The notes under the pieces are model-generated. The model was not told the origin of the DNA. It was given only the letters and a program-made list of their open reading frames with translations, and ran no database searches. The position numbers and the translations under genes are program-made. From a virus, in the IMG/VR virus record IMGVR_UViG_3300018063_000032, positions 1-32,947 of that record: a stretch of DNA of 32,947 nt. One strand, written 5' to 3'. Within the stretch, counting starts at the first letter, position 1. Every line of letters starts with the position of its first letter. Positions 1 through 8,657 of the stretch are shown in pieces.

Positions 1-92
1 CCGTTGTTATAAATGTTACCAAATTCGTTGTTCCAGCGTGCCGACGTAATCACGTCATTAGAAACTGCCGTGTAGACTTGTGTGAGAGCCAT
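1..92 (-). CDS. Tail-type virion protein, N-terminal fragment (runs off left edge)
   Basis: The reading frame opens with ATG at 92 directly after the TAA stop of the upstream gene (93-95), with no spacer. The 30 visible residues begin MALTQVYTAVSNDVITSARW and continue with NNEFGNIYNN. I know this kind of N-terminus from phage tail fibre and other tail-associated proteins, where it probably serves as a virion attachment segment. The rest of the protein lies outside the window, so length and receptor-binding part are unknown. The stop/start abutment suggests translational coupling to the 526-aa gene. Confidence 0.6.
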   Translation of the reverse strand, partial: MALTQVYTAVSNDVITSARWNNEFGNIYNN

Positions 93-1673
93 TTATGCGT
101 TCTCCGTGCTTTCACCACTTGGGGAAATCTTTACCATAAAGTTATGAATCTCAAGATCACTTTCATTGACGGAATCAGAAAACGCATATGCAATAGATCG
201 GAAATCACCACCGTTTTCAATACCGAAGAATCGAGGTAAGAAGGCTTGCCCACCAAAGACGGCGGTATCAAATAATCCAACGTCAAACAATCCACCAGTT
301 GCACCTTGTGTGACAGTGGAAGTTCCTGATGCTGTACCGTCAAGAAACCAGGTAAACGTCAAACTGTTATCATTCAGTGCGTTTAAGGATACACCAGCAT
401 CAACTATATTTTTCAACAACCACTCGTCACCATAGGTCATTGACGGTGTTTCAACATTCATGTTGATCGCTACACCACTATCTGATCGCGTTGTATTATC
501 GAGTTTGTATACTTTACCATCATATCCGCCAGCCATAAGACGAGGCCGTTGAACATCACGTACTAGATGAATGGCCGCAAAAGCACGACTATCCCAATAC
601 GACCAACGCGGGTACGTTTCATTCTGTGACAGAAATCTATAATCCATTATGAGGTAACGTGTGTTTGTAGTTTGGCCTGATGGTGTTATCCCAAGCCATA
701 CTTGCCCACGATTAGGATCTGTTGCAGAACAAAAGAATCGAGCCCGACTGTTATTCAGATTTTCTTGCATGTATTTATTGATCGGATAGGACAGCCATGC
801 TTGGTTGTAATCACCATACGCTGCTGTTGCTTTAAGACTATGAACACTTCCGTTCGTTGTGATAAACCCAATATCATCACCGAACTTGAATATACTATGA
901 ATCCACGGCACAGGCAACCCACTCACAAATGGTACTTTTGCCCAATCAGCAAGAGCCGAGCCAGAAATACGATGTATACTGCCTCTATTCGGTCCTTTAA
1001 ATACCCACAGGTTGTCTTTGTGGCTAATCAGCCCTGTTATCATGTCACCGTCACTTGGATCAATGTCAATAGATCCTGACCCTGTGTTAGTCCAGTCTTC
1101 AGGATTTAATGGAACACTAAAATAAAGTCGTGATGGATTGGTGAACACACCAGCAGCAAACTGGTGATTCTTATGATGGACTGAAAATGAAAAGTTAGGA
1201 GGCGAACCTATTAGGTTTTGTCCAGTTGTACCATCGAACGAACGTGGTAAATCAGCAGCAACCGATGATCCAATAAGTAACAAATCGTCAAAGGTATCAT
1301 ACTGAGGAATCGATGTACTACTCATGCCTGTAAATAAATCTATAAACGTACCATCAGCTTGATCGTACTTTACTTTTGTATTTACATGAACAATTCGTTT
1401 TTGTACGGGTGAATCGACCGTGCCTTGACGCCAGAAGTCATAAATACCACGAACAGGTGCGCCTGATTCTAGCACTGTGCCATTTAAGACAGTAGTACCA
1501 GGTGCTTTATGTACTCCACCGTCGAATTCATAGACGATATTACGAGCATCACGTAAGAATGGAATGCTTATCATTCCGTTTTGATCTGGACTCCCATACG
1601 TAGTTGGTCCAAAGTCAGTAGCCCATCCACCGCCAAAGCGGTGAGTTATCCACTTACTTCCTTGTAACGGCAT
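93..1673 (-). CDS. Large beta-rich virion protein, probably tail-associated
   Basis: The 526-aa product has no signal peptide or membrane segment. It is rich in short strand-turn stretches with W/F/G spaced as in beta-propeller or beta-sandwich phage proteins (for example FKGPNRGSIHRIS near residue 225 and LMAGGYDGKVYKLDN near residue 380). Length, composition and its place between the adaptor candidate and the tail-fibre-like gene fit a tail or stabilisation protein of podovirus type, but I cannot assign a named family. The start is supported by AGGATATAATC just before ATG. It lies 12 bp after the preceding gene in the same late operon. Confidence 0.6.
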   Translation of the reverse strand: MPLQGSKWITHRFGGGWATDFGPTTYGSPDQNGMISIPFLRDARNIVYEFDGGVHKAPGTTVLNGTVLESGAPVRGIYDFWRQGTVDSPVQKRIVHVNTKVKYDQADGTFIDLFTGMSSTSIPQYDTFDDLLLIGSSVAADLPRSFDGTTGQNLIGSPPNFSFSVHHKNHQFAAGVFTNPSRLYFSVPLNPEDWTNTGSGSIDIDPSDGDMITGLISHKDNLWVFKGPNRGSIHRISGSALADWAKVPFVSGLPVPWIHSIFKFGDDIGFITTNGSVHSLKATAAYGDYNQAWLSYPINKYMQENLNNSRARFFCSATDPNRGQVWLGITPSGQTTNTRYLIMDYRFLSQNETYPRWSYWDSRAFAAIHLVRDVQRPRLMAGGYDGKVYKLDNTTRSDSGVAINMNVETPSMTYGDEWLLKNIVDAGVSLNALNDNSLTFTWFLDGTASGTSTVTQGATGGLFDVGLFDTAVFGGQAFLPRFFGIENGGDFRSIAYAFSDSVNESDLEIHNFMVKISPSGESTENA

Positions 1674-1685
1674 GATTATATCCTA

Positions 1686-2708
1686 TCAAGTACGGAAATC
1701 GTCAAAGGAGTTGTTGACAGAGAAGCGTCTGTTTTTGCCACCACTATATACCGATCGTTGGTCATATAATCCCGCTCTAGGTTGAATATGTACCCCTGTG
1801 TTGGCCCCAATTCGTTGATCGCCAACGATTCGGTTTACGCATTCTTGGTAATCTGTCTTAGCTGATTCGCTTCGTGTATCATCTTTCTTATCTCTGTACC
1901 ACTGTGAAATTGCAAACCACACCAGGGCCTGCCGGTATTGAACAGGCAAGGCTGGTTCGTCCGTATCGTCAGTCATTGATAAGGCTTCAACACCAGCACT
2001 TGAGACAGCAAGATTCTTTGTAATATACGAATATGGAATAATAAAATTTGTATTCGGGGATGGAAAGAACTGGACAATAAGAACAGGCGTTGTTGAACCA
2101 CTAAATGGTTTATCAAGAATCGTCACAACCTTTGGTGTCCCAGATCTGTTAGGCTTCGGATACATACGTCTAAAATCGTTACGGCCTATAATAGGAAGAT
2201 TGAATGCTGGACTGAACCGACGATAATCAACAGGCTTTAAGAAATCTGAGGCAAGGGTATACTCATCTTCAAAATAAGTATATGATGCGCCAGCAGCTAG
2301 ATCGTTATCTGCAACATAACGTTGACCTAATGTGATGTCACCAGCACCGCCAACAGCACTAATAGTGTAAATGTTGTTATCACCAAGAACAATTTTGCCT
2401 GTAGTTCTAGCATTATTTACACCATAAACATTTGATGTTGTCCATAAGGTAGACGTGCCTGTTAAAGTAGTACTCCCTCGTGTGGCTGCAACCGTTCCGG
2501 TTGTATAAGGTGCTTGTGTAATAATATGTGAGTCACGTTCCAACCACGGTAGTTTGTACTCAAACCCAAATACCATATCGTGCAGTGCTGTATTTGCGTA
2601 CCGCTTCGCTTGTGCTGTAATCGCAGTCACGTTAGTTGGCTGACGCATCTTGTTCAAGATCTCTGTAAAGATATCGGTAAACGTGCGTACTTCAGTGGTT
2701 GTTGACAT
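1686..2708 (-). CDS. Head-tail adaptor / connector candidate
   Basis: This 340-aa soluble protein has a helical N-terminus (TFTDIFTEILNKMRQPTNVT and on), a central beta-rich insert rich in T and G (about residues 75-145), and a C-terminal part with alternating strands and a helix (LPVQYRQALVWFAISQWYRD near residue 255). An N-terminal helix, an inserted barrel and a helical dimer-like C-terminus are typical of adaptor proteins such as those of SU10-like podoviruses, which bind under the portal ring. That assignment is inference from architecture, not from a clear motif. The start overlaps the preceding repeat protein gene by 55 bp and has AGGAAC five bases upstream. Confidence 0.55.
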   Translation of the reverse strand: MSTTTEVRTFTDIFTEILNKMRQPTNVTAITAQAKRYANTALHDMVFGFEYKLPWLERDSHIITQAPYTTGTVAATRGSTTLTGTSTLWTTSNVYGVNNARTTGKIVLGDNNIYTISAVGGAGDITLGQRYVADNDLAAGASYTYFEDEYTLASDFLKPVDYRRFSPAFNLPIIGRNDFRRMYPKPNRSGTPKVVTILDKPFSGSTTPVLIVQFFPSPNTNFIIPYSYITKNLAVSSAGVEALSMTDDTDEPALPVQYRQALVWFAISQWYRDKKDDTRSESAKTDYQECVNRIVGDQRIGANTGVHIQPRAGLYDQRSVYSGGKNRRFSVNNSFDDFRT

Positions 2709-3292
2709 GTTGTTCCTATCAAACCTTCAAAATAAGATACTCTTCGTCTATGTTTACGAATAATGTGTATATCATGACGCTTTAAGCGTAATCTGTAAAT
2801 AGAATAACCCCCTGCAGCTCCACCTGTGACTTCACCCACGCCTACAATTACTGCAGACCCTGCTAAGATCACTCCGTCTGTTGAGAGTGAAGCACTCAGA
2901 CCAACGCCAGCTAATGTCGCAGCTTGTGCAGAGATTGCTCCGTCAGTTGACAACGAAGCACTCAGCCCTTCACCAGTTATATCTGATGCTTGTGATACTA
3001 AGACACCTGTACCAGAAATAGTAGGATCACCAACCTCGCCAACTCCTACCAGGCTAGCATTTTGTGAAACGATAACACCGTCAGTAGAAAGCGAAGTACT
3101 TAATCCTGAACCAGCTACCGTCGCAGCTTGTGCAGTAATAACACCGTCTGTACTTAATGAGGTACTAAGTCCTTCCCCATCGACTGTTGCATTTTGGGCT
3201 GAGATATTACCATCTGTAACGTCAATTATTGGTTGTATAACTACTGCTTCAGCCGACCAAGGTGCGGCACTCCATGCTTGTCCGCTCCACAT
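2654..3292 (-). CDS. Repeat-containing virion-type protein
   Basis: The 212-aa product opens with a Trp/Ala-rich segment (MWSGQAWSAAPWSAE) and then carries six imperfect repeats of about 21-24 residues (about residues 30-155) on the pattern I-x-A-Q-x-A-T-x-x-G-x-G-L-S-x-S-L-S-T-D-G-V. The repeats are followed by a Gly linker and a very basic tail (RLRLKRHDIHIIRKHRRRVS). Regular G-x-G strand-turn repeats suggest a beta-solenoid-like or fibrous surface protein. The last 18 codons overlap the start of the adaptor candidate, which is unusually long for this genome. GAGG six bases before ATG supports the start. Function is not known. Confidence 0.6.
   Translation of the reverse strand: MWSGQAWSAAPWSAEAVVIQPIIDVTDGNISAQNATVDGEGLSTSLSTDGVITAQAATVAGSGLSTSLSTDGVIVSQNASLVGVGEVGDPTISGTGVLVSQASDITGEGLSASLSTDGAISAQAATLAGVGLSASLSTDGVILAGSAVIVGVGEVTGGAAGGYSIYRLRLKRHDIHIIRKHRRRVSYFEGLIGTTCQQPLKYARLPISLQRS
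2828..3205 (-). repeat. Six in-frame ~65-72 bp coding repeats
   Basis: The DNA coding for residues 30-155 of the repeat protein is internally repetitive. The segment for LSTSLSTDGVI recurs with variants (LSASLSTDGAI and others), and two of the six units are replaced by the divergent GVGEV form. The repeats keep the frame, so this is protein-level tandem repetition rather than a non-coding array. Confidence 0.75.
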
Positions 3293-3316
3293 TTAGAACC
3301 TCATGTACACCCTCAT

Positions 3317-4111
3317 CTAGTTAGTCCGAAAACACAAACCACTACTCCCTATTTCAAGTGAAATTTCAGCTGTAACTTCAGATGCACACCATAGCTCAAT
3401 GTCGGTCAGAGCAGTTACAACAACGAGGCATTCAACCTCAAGCATATGTGGTACAGCAGCGGTTGTTGTAGCGATCCACGGCCCTAAGTTTGGGGCTGTC
3501 GTAGACTCAGTGCGGGTATTTGCGTAAGCATATACCTGTCCAGTTGTTGCGTTGTTGGCGTCGTGCATGGTCCCAGTTGCACCCGTAACACCAGCCGAAG
3601 GGAAATATGCATGGGCGACAAATTCGTTGACGGCCCCAGTGATATTGACACCAAATTTAATACTTGATGTAGAAGCCAAAGCCTCATACAGCAGCTTCCA
3701 TTTTACCCAATACGTGCCTGGTGAGAGGTTATTAAATGAAAGACCAGTAACTTCTGTGCCTGTCGATGTTGCGTTAGTATATCTAGCTGCTAGATGCCTT
3801 ATTTTTGGATTCGTTTCAATAGCAGGATAAATAACGAATAAAGTGCGTGTACCAGCAGCCCAACTAATTGCTGACCCTGTTGAACTCAGCATAAACCTGT
3901 CACGAGTCAACGTGTCTGGTGTAGCGTCAGTTACAACACCTTCGTTAAGTTCCCAGTCAGTACCGTTCTCAGCAATGTACATACAACGGTTCGCTGTGCC
4001 GATTCCAGTAACAAATGTACGAAACCCCGTCACGGCACCATCAAGGCTATAAGTACCTGTACCAGTAGTTGTACTCGTTTCTTTAATACGATCTGCATTA
4101 ACAAAAGCCAT
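3317..4111 (-). CDS. Virion surface / fibre-type protein
   Basis: The first ~100 of 264 residues (MAFVNADRIKETSTTTGTGT, then LDGAVTGFRTF and a DRFMLSSTGSAISWAAGTRTLFVIYPA segment) match a recurrent phage module found at the N-termini of tail fibre or other surface proteins. Residues ~105-264 are beta-rich and could be a jelly-roll-like surface domain. The start has AAAGGG six bases upstream. It lies 9 bp after the 125-aa gene end in the same operon and fits a minor virion surface protein, perhaps a head or tail fibre. A precise role is not visible. Confidence 0.6.
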   Translation of the reverse strand: MAFVNADRIKETSTTTGTGTYSLDGAVTGFRTFVTGIGTANRCMYIAENGTDWELNEGVVTDATPDTLTRDRFMLSSTGSAISWAAGTRTLFVIYPAIETNPKIRHLAARYTNATSTGTEVTGLSFNNLSPGTYWVKWKLLYEALASTSSIKFGVNITGAVNEFVAHAYFPSAGVTGATGTMHDANNATTGQVYAYANTRTESTTAPNLGPWIATTTAAVPHMLEVECLVVVTALTDIELWCASEVTAEISLEIGSSGLCFRTN

Positions 4112-4120
4112 AATAACCCT

Positions 4121-4498
4121 TTATGCAGGTGCAGAATATGTCATCGATGACACAGACACCTGTTGACCAGCCGACACTACAACGCTGTTTAATTCAATAT
4201 CACCACCGCCACCAGTCGCCGTCACAGAACACAAAATTTTATCTGCTGGTGTGCTAGTCGTAAGCGCAGCCTTGGCAATCGTTCCACCAGTCGCACTTGC
4301 GTCAGCAGTAATTGCACTTGCCGTCGCTGTACCACTTGACGACGCACCAAACGCAGGATCACTAAAAGTTAGTGTCGCTACTTCAACATCACCAGAAGTG
4401 CGAAATACAAGTGTACCTGCCCCCGCACCACCATCTATTTCATCTACAGCAGCATTACATAAAATATCACGTACTGCTGTTACATGTGTGACTGCCAT
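4121..4498 (-). CDS. Small virion decoration-type protein
   Basis: The 125-aa product is almost all Ala, Thr, Ser, Gly and Val, with a small beta-protein pattern: HVTAVRDILCNAAVDEIDGG, then GTLVFRTSG, VATLTFSDPAFG and a C-terminal VSVSSMTYSAPA. Such short Ala/Gly/Thr-rich proteins recur in the structural regions of many siphoviruses and podoviruses and are usually annotated as hypothetical structural proteins. Its start shares one base with the preceding stop (TAATG), which suggests coupled translation. No enzyme motif is present. Confidence 0.6.
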   Translation of the reverse strand: MAVTHVTAVRDILCNAAVDEIDGGAGAGTLVFRTSGDVEVATLTFSDPAFGASSSGTATASAITADASATGGTIAKAALTTSTPADKILCSVTATGGGGDIELNSVVVSAGQQVSVSSMTYSAPA

Positions 4499-4758
4499 TA
4501 TGACACCTTCCCTTTACCAGCTATTTTTGCGTTGCTATCGACAATTTTAACTTTCTTCTCTAAAACCCACGTTCCAACCTGTAATGCTAACTTTGCATTT
4601 CCAGGTCGTACAGTATATATTAATCCTGCAACATACTGTGACTGTAATTCGGCAGAAAAGAAATCGTGATACGGAGTAAACAACACGTTAGTTGTGCTAA
4701 CCGGACTAACATAAGGAGTTGTCGAAGACTTAAATAAGTTTTTAATAAACGACAACAT
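4498..4758 (-). CDS. Small hypothetical protein
   Basis: The 86-aa product begins MLSFIKNLFKSS, a short amphipathic basic segment, followed by a soluble strand-rich part (VLFTPYHDFFSAELQSQYVA and LALQVGTWVLEKKVKIVD). AGGAATAATT precedes the ATG. It sits 2 bp after the lectin-like gene and overlaps the decoration-type gene by one base, so it is part of the virion operon. I do not recognise the family. It may be a minor structural or assembly protein. Confidence 0.5.
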   Translation of the reverse strand: MLSFIKNLFKSSTTPYVSPVSTTNVLFTPYHDFFSAELQSQYVAGLIYTVRPGNAKLALQVGTWVLEKKVKIVDSNAKIAGKGKVS

Positions 4759-4760
4759 AA

Positions 4761-5798
4761 TTATTCCTGACTCAAATTATGAGGTTTACGATTTATGCCA
4801 TGCTGTCTTATACGACCTTGACTTCTATATCCTTGTGACCGACCAATATGGATAAGAGCCTGCGGAGTTGTGCCTGCAAGTTGGATATAAGCACCTCGCT
4901 TAACACACACAGGAACATCGGCTAAGTCAATTGGAGGTTCTGCGGCTGTCAAGTTGTGTAACAAGGCTACCACGTTACTTTCATCACTAACGAAAGCACT
5001 GTCTGTATCATAGATTTTTAGTACAAGGTTTACCCCCGCACCTGTAGGTACAAGAGTTACGTTCAGTAATTCAGAATCACCAACACAAATATGTGTACTC
5101 TTTGTCACCCAAAATACATCTGGAAATCTGTCAACTTGCGGAAAGATTCGTAAATCATCGAATATAAACGAGTCAACAAAAATATGACCAACCGTAGTCG
5201 CCAAGGTGTTTTGAGTACCAAGTACACCACGCAGGACTGCTGTATTAGTCAAAGTTGTTACAGCTTGAACAAGAGCACCATCAACATACAAATTGATTGT
5301 GCCAGTACCGCCAGTTTGAATCGTAGATTCCAGTTCTATACAATACCAGCGTCCACGTTCAAGAGGTTGAGGCGCAAAGACAGCAGCAGCGGTTTGACCA
5401 ATCCCTATTTCAACATTGGCAACATTGGTTGTAACACGCAGACTGATTGCATTTTCAACGGCGTCAGCAGTTCCTTGCAGTTCAAATATATTAAAAATAT
5501 CTGTTATACCTTGTAAATCTTTACCTAAGAACAGATAAAAACGAGTCCAACGAGTAACAGTATCCGCAATATCTAAATCACCCTCAATAAGTGTATGGTC
5601 CGCAGTATCGCCTACTAAATCCCACTCAGCTTCAAAGGCACCACGCCACGGAGCAATAGGACCGACATTCTGCACGCCTTGTCTAGCGTTGTGACTATAA
5701 TGACGTACATTAAGCACACCTTCAACATCAGTTTCACTGTCCCATTCAGTTACAACTCCACCTTCAAAATTCGACTCAAATATAAATGGAAATGCCAT
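4761..5798 (-). CDS. ConA/LamG-like lectin-fold virion protein
   Basis: Residues ~1-225 have the layout of a concanavalin A-like jelly roll: an N-terminal SNFEGG segment, paired strands with aromatic residues, LERGRWYCIELESTI (a typical LamG central strand), then INLYVDGALVQAV and IFVDSFIFDDLRIFP. A ~120-residue beta-rich domain follows, with a basic tail. Such proteins bind glycans at the virion or host surface. I chose the second Met (MAFPF, 5798), because AAAGGA lies five bases before it and would be only one base from the first Met at 5804. It is near a glycosyltransferase and a beta-helix gene. Confidence 0.65.
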   Translation of the reverse strand: MAFPFIFESNFEGGVVTEWDSETDVEGVLNVRHYSHNARQGVQNVGPIAPWRGAFEAEWDLVGDTADHTLIEGDLDIADTVTRWTRFYLFLGKDLQGITDIFNIFELQGTADAVENAISLRVTTNVANVEIGIGQTAAAVFAPQPLERGRWYCIELESTIQTGGTGTINLYVDGALVQAVTTLTNTAVLRGVLGTQNTLATTVGHIFVDSFIFDDLRIFPQVDRFPDVFWVTKSTHICVGDSELLNVTLVPTGAGVNLVLKIYDTDSAFVSDESNVVALLHNLTAAEPPIDLADVPVCVKRGAYIQLAGTTPQALIHIGRSQGYRSQGRIRQHGINRKPHNLSQE

Positions 5799-5856
5799 GT
5801 TCATCCTTTACCGTTGCTATTAAATCTACCGCAGTAGACCGGAACGGCCTTAATTG

Positions 5857-6621
5857 TTAATCTGCACCAACTACTTCTTGTTCAATACTTTTACCGTCTA
5901 GTGCTGCTTCAAGCTGCTTTGCGTCTGCTCTTTTCTTCGCTAGTACTTCTCTACCATGTGCCAATCGCTCTGAGAGAATGGCACGTTGTTCAGGTGAGCA
6001 TGTAGACAAGTGTTCCTCTTCCTCGTCTTTGTCCAACTGTTCAAGTGCAGAATTTACGTCAGTTTCAGCATGCTCTGTTGCATAGACACGCTCTGCTTGC
6101 TTTGCTGCTGTATTCTCTGGGGCTGCAAACGGCCAGTTTTCGTCAGGAATATTGCTGTACGACATTAACCCAGGAATTTGTGCATCACTTCGCAGCCTGT
6201 CCAATTGTCCAGTCGGCCTGTATCTTTCAAGGTTCGACAAGTCACGATCAGAGTTGTCAGGGTTCAACTGAATAACTGCATTCTTCCACATACGGATAAG
6301 TGGTTTATTAACCTTCTCCCATTTCTGGTGCCAATCAACTGCACCAGCAGGATTCTTACGCATGACTTCTTCAGTCGGCATATTTGTGGTAATACGAGTA
6401 CGCAGCCTTTTCTCAAGGCTATGAAGAGTATCTTTCTCTTTTGGTGTCAACGGAGTAGGTGATTGAGAATCAAGTTGTCGTTTGGTACGATTAATTCCGG
6501 CCAAGATCGTTCCACGATCTTCAATCTTGGCTTGTGCAAGCATTCCTTCAGCTTGCGTAATCTCACCCTTTAACTGTTCGCGTTGATGAAACCGAAGTAA
6601 ATTCTTTTTTAAGTCTTGCAT
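5857..6621 (-). CDS. Coiled-coil, highly charged protein of unknown function
   Basis: The 254-aa product is mostly helical and charged. Heptad-like segments lie at residues ~5-75 and ~185-250 (LEQLDKDEEEEHL and ERLAHGREVLAKKRADAKQL), around a middle with W and P residues (AVDWHQKWEKVNKPLIRMWK). No catalytic motif is visible. AGGAG nine bases before the ATG supports the start, which overlaps the glycosyltransferase 3' end by 13 bp. It could be an internal virion or assembly protein, but this is a guess from position. Confidence 0.5.
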   Translation of the reverse strand: MQDLKKNLLRFHQREQLKGEITQAEGMLAQAKIEDRGTILAGINRTKRQLDSQSPTPLTPKEKDTLHSLEKRLRTRITTNMPTEEVMRKNPAGAVDWHQKWEKVNKPLIRMWKNAVIQLNPDNSDRDLSNLERYRPTGQLDRLRSDAQIPGLMSYSNIPDENWPFAAPENTAAKQAERVYATEHAETDVNSALEQLDKDEEEEHLSTCSPEQRAILSERLAHGREVLAKKRADAKQLEAALDGKSIEQEVVGAD

Positions 6622-7424
6622 ACTTCTTCTCCTGCATCACTAAGGGGTGATGATCCCGCATCCGGTATGGATGAACGTGGGTCTGAATCTGAATTAAAAT
6701 CGTGGTTCTCGTCATTACCATTTTTACGAGTCGCACTATATGGCATAAGAACTAAATCCGTACCTGCTCCACTACCGACGCCAGGTATCCACTGATCGTT
6801 AATCCTTCGTGCAGTAATACGCATTGGCACGTGATGATCGAAAATAACATCTTGATCGACATGCACAGTATAACCTCGTTGCTGCAATTCACGGCAAAAG
6901 GTTAAATCTTCTTGGAGTCTTCCAGGGTCTATCTGCCCACACTTGAACCACGGATATCCGATGCTATCAAGTACATGCTTTTTTACAAGCATCCCTGCTT
7001 GGCCGATGAAATCACCTTTAGGAAGAGGCAGTAAGCCTTGACCTGATATTTCATCCCAATGATACAGTGGCATATTCTCATGCCATTCGCCGTCAATGCC
7101 GTGCATAATGCAAGGGGCATACGGTGGTCCTTTACATGGTGTAATAGGTACAACCACGTCAACATTGTGTTTCAGAAAATGGAGTAACAGTGTAGGTGAA
7201 AACGAGTGATCGTCACCTAAAAACCATGCCCAATCTCCCTGCATTTTCTTTACACCATTGTTGAAGTTCTGAGCAATGTCACAACTTCGTTCAATGTGCA
7301 ACTTGGTGCCAGCAGGAGCACCCAATCCTTCAAGCGACAATTGAAACTCATAATACCGAGGCTGGATACCAGCGGCAACAATAATCGTTCCCGCTGAATA
7401 TCCAGAATCAGATAAAGCAATCAT
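6609..7424 (-). CDS. Glycosyltransferase-like protein (GT-A fold)
   Basis: From Met at 7424 the product is 271 aa. It has the N-terminal half of a GT-A enzyme: a first strand (GTIIVAAG), then RSCDIAQNFNNGVKKMQGDW and WFLGDDHSF at about residues 66-74. The DDH would be the DxD-type metal and nucleotide-sugar site. Later come DVVVPITPCKG, a GQAGMLVKKHVLDSIG acceptor-type segment and a possible catalytic D-L-T. GGAGGGG seven bases upstream fixes this start, and a longer frame to 7592 would run deep into the beta-helix gene. It may glycosylate a virion protein or a host surface polymer. Confidence 0.7.
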   Translation of the reverse strand: MIALSDSGYSAGTIIVAAGIQPRYYEFQLSLEGLGAPAGTKLHIERSCDIAQNFNNGVKKMQGDWAWFLGDDHSFSPTLLLHFLKHNVDVVVPITPCKGPPYAPCIMHGIDGEWHENMPLYHWDEISGQGLLPLPKGDFIGQAGMLVKKHVLDSIGYPWFKCGQIDPGRLQEDLTFCRELQQRGYTVHVDQDVIFDHHVPMRITARRINDQWIPGVGSGAGTDLVLMPYSATRKNGNDENHDFNSDSDPRSSIPDAGSSPLSDAGEEVCKT

Positions 7425-7449
7425 TATTTCCCCTCCAAAATAAGACGAC

Positions 7450-8457
7450 TTAGACGTTACCAAACAACGCGCCAAACGGTGAAGCAACACCAGCCAAATA
7501 GTTCTCAGCGAACGCAATGACGTTGTTTGCAACAGCCGTAGCACCATCTGTACCAGCAGACACATAGTTCCGAAGCATATGCACCGAAGCAATAGTCGTA
7601 GCTGTCACAGAACGTACCGCAGTTGTAATAACCGTTGTTGACGATGTAGGATTGATGAAATCATTATCTCTAATGACGATCCCTAAATGTGCGCCAACGC
7701 TGATTGGCACCAAGTCGATTGCAGCCGCCCACGCTGCTGTTCCTTTTAACTCAAATGTGCTGTTCTCAATTGTAAACCCATGTGCTGTACCAGCAATCAA
7801 GACGCCAGCACCGTTGGCTCCACTTGACGTGTCAAGACCTGACACAAAGTAGCAACCTGAAATTAAAGATTCATCGAGCACGTCGGCTGTGACGTTTGCA
7901 GGGACGTGAATCCCATACGTTGTGACTGAAGCAGTTGCTTGCAATGCAAACGTGCAGTCATGCACGTACACCCTGTTTGCTGTTGCCAAAGTCGGAGTCA
8001 AGCTGATCCCTCGTCCACCAGCAGCCGGAGGCGCAAAATGGATAAACGCAATTTCTGCGTCAGGAGCAGAAACGGTCATACAAATACCAGCAGTTTGTGT
8101 GCTAGTAAGTTGTGTACGAAGACGCTTGCTACCAGAAGCATGTCGAGTAGTAAATGATCGATCTTTACCAGGAATACCCGTAATCGTTAAACCAGCTTTA
8201 TTAATGACGATTGGAGTAGTAACCGAGTGAGAACCAGGAAGCATTACAATCACATCACCAACACTTGCTGTAGCATTTGTGATAGCTTGATTGACTGTTC
8301 GTAATGCACGCTCAGGTGATAACCCATCATTGTTATCACTAGATTCATATGATTGACCTTCAACAGTATAAGTCGCTGCAGGTGCAACCCAAAAATATCT
8401 ACCGCTTGTCTGAGGGATCATCCCCCAAAATGAACCGTACTTTGTAATAAGAGCCAT
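7450..8457 (-). CDS. Right-handed beta-helix (pectate-lyase-like) virion protein
   Basis: The 335-aa product starts MALITKYGSFWGMIPQTSGR, then WVAPAATYTVEG, SSDNNDGLSPERALRTVNQAI and VGDVIVMLPGSHSV. This is the usual opening of phage beta-helix proteins, where a capping helix leads into coils. About residues 80-330 consist of short strand-turn rungs rich in V, I, T, S and N (VYVHDCTF, SLISGCYF, FTIENSTF, IVIRDNDF). The fold is common in tailspikes and head-surface proteins. No clear catalytic acid pair can be named. AAAAGG precedes the start. It lies between the capsid genes and the glycosyltransferase. Confidence 0.7.
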   Translation of the reverse strand: MALITKYGSFWGMIPQTSGRYFWVAPAATYTVEGQSYESSDNNDGLSPERALRTVNQAITNATASVGDVIVMLPGSHSVTTPIVINKAGLTITGIPGKDRSFTTRHASGSKRLRTQLTSTQTAGICMTVSAPDAEIAFIHFAPPAAGGRGISLTPTLATANRVYVHDCTFALQATASVTTYGIHVPANVTADVLDESLISGCYFVSGLDTSSGANGAGVLIAGTAHGFTIENSTFELKGTAAWAAAIDLVPISVGAHLGIVIRDNDFINPTSSTTVITTAVRSVTATTIASVHMLRNYVSAGTDGATAVANNVIAFAENYLAGVASPFGALFGNV

Positions 8458-8522
8458 GTTTTCCTTTTGGCACGATTATACTTTCATGATCCGTCACGCG
8501 CCCCTGACGCCACGATCAGATA

Positions 8523-8648
8523 TTATTTAGTGTACGTCTGGTCTATATCTGAATTAGTCCAGAGCTTTTTTATTGTTTTCGGTTGCTTCAATTTGAGTTT
8601 CTTGACTTTGTTCAACTTTGCTTTCGGAGGATTATCCAGATCATACAT
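8523..8648 (-). CDS. Possible 41-aa Lys-rich small protein
   Basis: A short frame starts ten bases after the tRNA CCA end and encodes 41 residues, beginning MYDLDNPPKAKLNKVKKLKL and very rich in Lys, ending NSDIDQTYTK. AAAGG is five bases before the ATG, directly at the tRNA 3' edge. Composition is like that of small phage nucleic-acid-binding or internal proteins, but no family is recognised. It fills most of the 200-bp gap before the beta-helix gene. It could be a chance frame. Confidence 0.4.
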   Translation of the reverse strand: MYDLDNPPKAKLNKVKKLKLKQPKTIKKLWTNSDIDQTYTK

Positions 8649-8657
8649 AAGAACCTT

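Noticed and set aside
2826-3296. A 156-aa frame on the plus strand with Thr/Pro/Ser repeats
   Set aside because: It is the antisense shadow of the coding repeats in the minus-strand repeat protein and lacks a ribosome site and operon context.
7425-7592. N-terminal extension of the glycosyltransferase to 7592
   Set aside because: The 56 extra residues lie inside the beta-helix gene, read like out-of-frame Leu/Arg sequence, and a strong ribosome site marks the start at 7424.
8487-8518. Terminator hairpin between the tRNA and the beta-helix gene
   Set aside because: TGATC/GATCA with inner GTCA/TGAC pairs unevenly, there is no U tract, and an expressed virion gene follows at once.
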